From: Annona cherimola
Lineage: Eukaryota; Streptophyta; Magnoliopsida; Magnoliales; Annonaceae
DNA length: 64,000 bases
Reading direction: 5' to 3'
NCBI GenBank assembly: GCA_030490835.1
Contig: CM059972.1
Location: 57,331,563 to 57,395,562, forward strand
A model generated the notes under the pieces. That model did not search any database, had not been told where the DNA came from, and saw nothing but the letters and a program-made list of their open reading frames with translations. A program made the position numbers and the translations under genes. How positions within the stretch are numbered: position 1 is the first letter of the stretch; every line of letters begins with the position of its first letter. Below, one piece after another: positions 57,290 through 64,000 of the stretch.

Positions 57290-60200
57290 TGTGAAACCCT
57301 AACCAATGTAGAACCCATATGTATTCATTAATCATATATATGATATTCATTTGCGAATTATTGAATTATGAAGGTATTATGTGATTTTGCTAATTATTGC
57401 AATTAGGGTTTTGGATTAGCAATAATGATGTGATTAATCATTTTGAGCTAAAATGAGACAATGGGATTAGAGCACATCGTTGTTGATTTAATTATGTCAA
57501 TACATTATGGATAATCATTTTCCATAATTTAATATGAATTATGGGAGTTTATATGATAATTGACGAGTTAAATAGAAAAATAGTGGAAAATTCATAACTC
57601 AACGCCTATAAGGCGGATTCAAGTGAAATTTGAAATGAAAATTAATGATGTTGGGCTCGGTGTTATGGAATTAATGGGTTATGAAAATTCTTGATGAAAT
57701 GAGTATAATGATTTATTGATCATATTTCAATTTCAACCGTTAACTTTAAACGGCTATAACGGGAACTAGGAAAGTCGGATTGAGGTGAAATTTGAAACAG
57801 TTGAATGAAATTATGAGATGATTATTTTGGATGGCCTGGATTAAGCTTGAAATATTGGGAAAATACCTGCAATGAGAAAGGTAAGTTTGGTTGACTAAGG
57901 CACCTTAAGAGTACTCTACATTTAATGCTAGAGTACAAAGCATAATTGCATGAATTTAATGGGATTTGAGGTGTCAAGTGCAGGCCATTTTCAAGGAATT
58001 TTATGCATTAATATAAAATGCAAATATCCACAGAAAATCCAGCAATGAATACACCCTATGATGGAGCGACAAAATGCTCAAAGGAGAGCATAGGCTATGT
58101 GGCAACAAGGGACGTCCAAGGGGGCTGCCAAGCTATTTTTTTTGAATTTTTAATTTTTAAGTTGATGAAAGTGAAGTTTTGCATGTGTATTAAGTGGAAA
58201 TTCCAAGTTGGTAAACCCTAAATCTCCAAGACAAGTTACTTTTTTGGTTTGATGATGTGATTAGGTTATGAATCATGTATTAATGCAAAACATATGTTGG
58301 TTTGTGCTTAAATGATGAATTTTTGAAGTTATGGAATGCAAAATGATGATTTTGACCTAATTTCCATGTTTCAATGCTAAAAATGCTATGAAAATGGGTT
58401 TGCATGTTTTGTGAATACTATGTAGGGTAAAATATCCTAGGTTTAAGTTGTTATGGATGCCCAAAACGATTTGGGAAAATAAACCCTAAAACTGATTTTT
58501 ATAGATTTTATGAAAATGTGTCAAACTGATGTGAAACGGGACTCAAAATGTGTAGACAACTTACTGTTTTGAGAAATGATAATTCATGAATGTTATATGT
58601 GTTAAATCCCTAAAAATGGATTATGAAAAATGGATTTATTTTCTGTAATTTCGGAATTTTATGATTACTTAGGGTTATGTGTCAAAAGACACGTTAAATG
58701 GGTGAAAAACGGGTTCCAAACTTGCTGTTTTGGAAACCTATGTTGAATGGATTTAAATCCCATGGAAATACACTAAATGAAGTGGTAATTAAGGGTAATT
58801 AACCCGGTAAAATATGGACTAAGTTACTGCTTTAGAAATTTTAAGAAATATCTTATGTATATGTTGCCAAATGGGCATATGTGAAGTGATAAATGTGTAT
58901 AAGTGATGAATGACTTGTGAAAAGTGATTCTGTGCAAAAAAATGCATGAAAATAAGATGAATTCCATGTTTATATATCTGTTTAAGATTTTATGATATTA
59001 ATTCCAAAATTTTGGACTTGATTTATGAAGCTAAGGCAACGATATGTGCATAGAAGAAAAACCCATGCGTGTATTTTGGAAAAAATGGATAAATGGCAAA
59101 GTGAGGTTAATGAACCTTTGTATGATGATTATTGAATGAATTTTGTGAGATTCCAATGAATACCCTATGTATGGGATTATATATGTTATGATATATGGTA
59201 GCTGATGAAATGTGCAAAATGTGCTATATATGTGCATAATGACTTATGACGTCAAATAAAGGATATATGTGAGTGGAATGGGTTGGAAAAATAAATGAAA
59301 TATGATAAAAAAGAAATATATGAAAAAAATATTATTCTCATGTAGGCAAAGGCAAAGAAAAAGCTGAGACGGAAAGATAAGGAATACAGGTAAGCAAGCA
59401 AATTTTCTAAAGGATTTTTGCTTTTCTAAATTGTTTACATAAATGCAATTTTTGCTCTAACTTATTTGATGAAATTGTGGAAATTACTTCTAATGGGTTT
59501 AAGGATGGCCATTCCTTAGCAAAATGGTATTGAAATGATATTTTACTTCAAATGCAATATTATGGAAATTTTCTTTCATAAATGCTATAGACAAATGATG
59601 TGATTCTATGTTTCTGATTGAAAAATCATGCTAGCATGTTAAAGATGAATTTATAAAAAAATTCATGTGCACAGGGTACTGGGTCCACCTGAAGGGTATA
59701 AGCGGACCGATTGTCCCCCCTTGGTGTGGCCAAGTCACTTAAAACAGGCACAAGGCCGGCGGCACCCTCTCTGAAATGGGAGATAACGTGACGGATGGTC
59801 GCCTGGCTAGCTTCCATTCTAAGGAAAAAATGATATATATGTTCATGTTTCATATGACATTATGCATATGGTACTCGTGATGTGTACAAGATTTTATTTT
59901 TTCAAGATATACCTTTTTATAAGGTATAATGTGCTTTCCAAGATGATTTTAAATGCAAAATGATGCCTGAAATGATTTGCCTGTAAAATGCAAATAGCTT
60001 GCTTATTGAGTTTCAACTCACGATTTTGTTTCCAAACCCAAAGACAGGTGAAGGACAAGACATGGCGAAGGAGCAAATACAAGCTTAAGGAAACAATGGA
60101 GAAACTTTAGAATTTTTATGTTATGAAAACTCATGTGAAATAATTGTAAATTATATGAAGTTTTTTATATTGATGTTGATGATGTATATATGTCATGACA

Positions 60201-60458
60201 TCTGATTTAGGCAAGTGTCGAAACGTTGCTTGAACATCATACTTGTATGTGATGAATGGATTGAAATGACTTAGATATATCTGAGTTGAAAATATGAGAA
60301 TTGGAACTGTTATGTGAACTTCTATATGATCATAATTCATGGGATAAATATCCGATAAAACCCGCCATGTGACAGGGCAACAATCCTGATCATATTTACC
60401 AATCGATACGATCCCGAGGTAAGGCTCAGGATGTGACGCTTCGGTTTGGGGCGCCACA
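57290..60458 (+). repeat. Element F 3' LTR
   Basis: It starts TGTGAAACCCTAACC and ends GGCGCCACA. It is the reverse complement in style of the E LTR, but about 0.8 kb shorter through internal loss. It keeps the hairpin CGCCTATAAGGCG (57603-57615), the ATTTAAATCCCATGG block near 58750 and the GC-rich block (about 59670-59820). Non-coding. Confidence 0.88.
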
Positions 60459-60980
60459 TCGCCAGTGTATAGTCATGACCCAAAGTCGGCAAAAGAGTTA
60501 CATAGATTGCAAAAGAAAGGATTTGAACATCCAAGTTGGCGAGCATGTGTTTATAAAGGTCGCGTCATTCAAATGAGTCACAAAGTTTGGGAAAAGGAAC
60601 AAGTTGAATCCCAGGTACATTGGACCGTTTGAAGTACTAGAAAAGATTAGAAAGTTGACATATAGGGTAGCTTTACCCCCAGCTCTAGCCTTTGTGCACA
60701 ACATTTTTCATATTTCTATGCTTAGGAAATATATCCTAGACCCTTCCCATGTCTTGATAGCAGAGATCCTACCGATTCAAGATCACTTGATCCATGAGAA
60801 ATGACCAATCAACATCTTGGATCATAAGGTACATAAGCTACGGAATCGAGAGATTGAATACGTTAAGGTTAAATGGAACCGTATTCCGAAAGCCAGGCTA
60901 CATAGGAACTAAGAGAAGAAGTCGAAAGGAAGTACCCCTAGTTGTTTGGAAAGTAAACAGTTACGGAACGAAACCTTTTA
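60459..60980 (+). pseudogene. pol: Element G integrase C-terminus and chromodomain fragment
   Basis: From the end of F's LTR the text resumes in integrase sequence matching 56755 onward in F. An open piece at 60604-60804 reads MNPRYIGPFEVLEKIRK and ALAFVHNIFHISML. A stop (TGA, about 60803) and a frameshift break the chromodomain, which ends near 60950. Only this tail of G's coding region is present, because F inserted here and the upstream part is not in the window. Confidence 0.85.
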
Positions 60981-60995
60981 TAAGGGGGGAAGGAT
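60981..60995 (+). other. Polypurine tract of element G
   Basis: TAAGGGGGGAAGGAT directly precedes the LTR start TGTGATAC at 60996. Confidence 0.85.
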
Positions 60996-63900
60996 TGTGA
61001 TACACAGACCCAAGTAGGACTCATACATGTGCATTTGACATGTAAATGTGATTTATGGATTATTTGATTGATTTATGAATGATTTCAATGATTTATTAAA
61101 ATTAGGGCTAATGATTAAGGATGGTGATTAAATTAATTGCCATAGGCCAATGTGGGTGAATGTGATTAAAGTGACCTAATGAGGATTAGAAAATGTGAAT
61201 GTGCTATGAATACTTATTTTATTTATTATGATTTAATTAATGGATATTATGATGATAATTATGAGATTAAGGTGATAAATGTTAGAAAATTCATGACTTA
61301 ACGCCTTTAAGGTGGAATGAGGTGAAATTTGAAATGTAAGCACATGATTTTGTGCCCAACCTTATGAATGGATTGGATCATGAAAATTATGATGAGATTA
61401 GGGTATCGAAAGAGGGTAATTTTGAGTTGATTTTGTGATTTAATTTAAATGTTAAAAATCCATGAATTATCTAATTGATAAATGCATGATTTAAAGGCTA
61501 AGCTATGTATCCTCAAGAGGCATGGAAGGTGGCATGCAAATGGGACGTGCAAGGGGATTTTGCATGGATTTTTAATTTTTCAAAAATGTCAAAATCACAT
61601 GAAAATAAGCTACATCACTAGGTATATTAAATGACAATAATATAAGGTTGATTTTGTGGAACAAAATGCTAAAAAATGATGCCACATGTTGGACGTGAAT
61701 AGTGGACGACATTGATAGCCAAATTTGGGCTAATTTTGATAATTGTAAAATGAGATAAATAGGTATTTTATGTGGGTAAGATTTTGACAACTCAACAAGG
61801 GATAAGTATGCTTTAACTTACCCTCAAATGAGGTGACAAAAGTGGGCCTCAAAAATCATATATATATATATATATATATGAGAGAGGGCATAGTGGACGT
61901 CCCATTTAGGGCAAAATCGAGGGAGAAAAAAAAATCCTCCAAGGGGCAGCAGCTAGGAGACGTTCCAAGGGGGAAAGATAAGGAAGAAAAGGAAGAAGAA
62001 AAGAGGAGGAAAAAAGGAAAGGAAAGAGGAGAAACCAAGTTGGGATAGTTGGAGCAAAATCACTCCAATTTAAGAATGTATTGAGTTGATTTTCAATTCA
62101 TTAAATCCCATGCCTTTTAGCTTCATTTATAGGTCATAAATTTGAACCATAATAAACCCTTAAATGATGAGTTATGATGCCCTTAATTAGGGTATTATAT
62201 AAGAAATGAATGATATGAATGAATTCAAGGGTTTAAGGAAGCTAAATGAGGTGTTAGTTTTAATTTCACCTTATAAGCCTAGCTGGAATTTTTCTTAAAT
62301 TCCATTTGATGTTTTTGTTTTATCATGTTTTATGATTGGATTATGATTCATGAGTCTATGATTCATATATGTTAAATTGGGTATAAATTATGAATCCTAG
62401 AAAGGATTAAAACTAGGGTTAATGATATGGATGAATTTTCACTCTTTTAAGATGATTATGATGCATAAGTTAACCCAACTAATATATGGATGAATTAAAG
62501 GGTAAAGTACCATAAATTTAGGGTACATGGGACGTCCAACAAGGGCTGGAAACAATTTCCAAAAATCTAATTTGTTAAGGGCTCATGTGAGGACGTCTAA
62601 AGGGGTACCCTAATGTGTATGGAAAGTTGTAGTTTTGAAGAAAATAATTTATGGACTTTAAATATGTGAAAATAACCTAAATATGGGATAATAAAAGCAT
62701 GATTAAAGGCTGGAATTTAAGGATTAAAAATCTGTTATGAATTATGTATCAAGTTGGACGTTCAAAGTGTGAAAGAAGGGTGTCAAAGTTGCCATTTTGG
62801 AACCCTATGAATAAGGGATTAAAATTCCAAGAATATATCCTAAATCATGTCCTAATTAAGTGGATTAATCATGCCAAAATAGAGGGCAAGTTTCTGTTTT
62901 GAAAAAAATTAAGAAACACATAACTTATATGTAGTAAGATGGGTGCACATAGAAGGGTATGAATGGATAAAGGAGAAATGACTTATGTGACTTGCTAAAA
63001 TGAAAAAATGCATAAAAATGTGATGAATGGGTAATTATGGTGCTGTTTTGTTAATTATGTATAATCTCAAATTATAAGATTAATGTATGAGGCCTAAGTT
63101 ATTAAATATGTACCTAAAGTGAGCACCAATATGTGAAGTGTGAAAAATATGTGATTAATGATGAATAGAAGGTAATGAACCTGCATATGATGGCCTAATG
63201 AAAGGTTATTATATGTATAAAAATTTAACCTACATAAAGGTATTTAAAAATGGTATGGAATGAATGGATGGTATGATGCGCAAGTATGTTGCTATGTATG
63301 AATACCCGACTTGAAATTCAAGTGGGTCATGTATATTAATGATATGTGGGTTGCAAAAATAAGTGTATGAAAGCATATGAAGACTATATGAATGCAATGT
63401 CATTCTTATGTGTATAGGTGAAGGCAAAGAGCAAGTCAATTCGGAAAGCTAACGTGAAACAAGTAAGCAAGCAATTTTCTAAAGGATTTGCTTTCTCAAA
63501 TATGTTAAAATGATTGCAAATGTTATTTAAATGCCTTGTACTAATTTGAAAATGAATGTTTAAATTATTTCTAAGTTATTTAAGGATGGTCATTCCTTTA
63601 TCTCAATATGTGTTGAAATGCTATAAGTGATTTGCACAATGTCTTATCAAATGTTGATGAAAAATGATGTTTCAAAGGTTTATGCATGGAAATCATACTA
63701 GCATGTTCAAGCTCATGTCTAAGATCATGTTTATGATGAGTTCATGGTGCATAAGGTACTAGGTCCACTTCAAAGGTGTAAGCGGACCGATTGTCCCCCT
63801 TTGTTGTGACCAAGTCGCTAAGATAAGCCAAAGGCTGGCAGCGCCCTCCCTGAGATAGGAGAAGACAGAGACGGATGATCATCTAGCTAGCGTCCATCCT

Positions 63901-64000
63901 ATGATGTTCATATTTTATAATAATGCATTGCATTATTCATGATGTACCCGTGATGCGTATAATGCTCATATTTTCATGATATACCCACTCGTGGGTATAA
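60996..64000 (+). repeat. Element G 3' LTR (runs out of the window)
   Basis: At least 3.0 kb of Tekay-like LTR. It has the degraded hairpin CGCCTTTAAGGTG (61302-61314), a (TA)n run at 61858-61879, a purine-rich stretch at about 61975-62035, and the GC-rich conserved block at about 63755-63900 (GCGGACCGATTGTCCCCCTT). It is more diverged from E than F is. No gene is seen. Confidence 0.82.
61858..61879. repeat. (TA)n microsatellite
   Basis: About 11 uninterrupted AT dinucleotides inside element G's LTR, followed by a GAGAGAGGG purine run. Confidence 0.95.

Larger units (their letters stand above)
53150..60458 (+). mobile_element. Gypsy (Tekay/Del-type) element F, 5' truncated
   Basis: A plus-strand element that lacks its 5' LTR, leader and gag N-terminus. 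It begins at the gag codons matching 42930 (minus strand) of E and continues through protease, RT, RNase H, integrase, chromodomain, polypurine tract and a 3' LTR (57290-60458, about 3.2 kb). It ends at 60458 with GGCGCCACA, the complement of the LTR start in E. Beyond this the integrase C-terminus of element G begins. Confidence 0.88.

Noticed and set aside
61833..62048. Lys/Glu-rich open frame of 71 residues in element G's LTR
   Set aside because: It is the translation of a (TA)n run and a purine-rich tract, and no related frame exists in the LTRs of E or F.

Overview
The window is repeat-rich plant nuclear DNA, almost certainly heterochromatic. No host gene, rRNA or tRNA gene, or CRISPR array was recognised. 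All 64 kb can be assigned to LTR retrotransposons. The plant assignment rests on Ty1/copia elements of Sirevirus (SIRE/Maximus) type, Ty3/gypsy chromoviruses of Tekay/Del type with very long LTRs, and initiator-Met-tRNA primer-binding sites in both groups. I cannot name the species.

The layout is a nest, resolved by target-site duplications (TSDs). The host element, C, is an old minus-strand gypsy. Its 3' LTR tail is at 1-174, its decayed interior at 175-1706 and 23124-24356, and its 5' LTR starts at 24357 and runs in pieces to about 53150. Copia element B (1707-23123, plus strand, TSD ATTTT) sits in C's gag remnant. Copia element A (1943-12480, plus strand, TSD GATTT) sits in B's 5' LTR. Copia element D (24785-33311, minus strand, TSD AGAAC) and gypsy element E (34747-49196, minus strand, TSD GTGTC, LTRs of about 4 kb) both sit inside C's 5' LTR. 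At about 53150 C's LTR breaks off and joins the middle of the gag gene of a plus-strand gypsy, F (to 60458). F in turn lies in the integrase C-terminus of another plus-strand gypsy, G, whose 3' LTR starts at 60996 and leaves the window.

Coding state: D has intact gag (612 aa) and an uninterrupted pol (1024 aa), but its protease active site reads DRG instead of DSG. A has nearly identical LTRs (three differences seen) and an intact gag, yet pol has a frameshift and a stop, and its third ORF has one stop. B, C, E, F and G are decayed. A and B carry a third ORF after pol that resembles the 'putative plant transposon protein' family, preceded by a GTCGAC-rich palindrome array and a CT-rich leader. 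E carries an additional ORF, now broken, between its primer-binding site and gag.

Points I rate most worth a second look are E's leader ORF, the GTCGAC hairpin modules shared by the copia LTRs and the pol-ORF3 spacer, conserved blocks and a small hairpin in the gypsy LTRs, the +1 gag/pol junction with an acceptor-like TTTTTCAG, and the C/F breakpoint. Percent identities, ages and family assignments here come from reading the sequence, not from alignments or searches.
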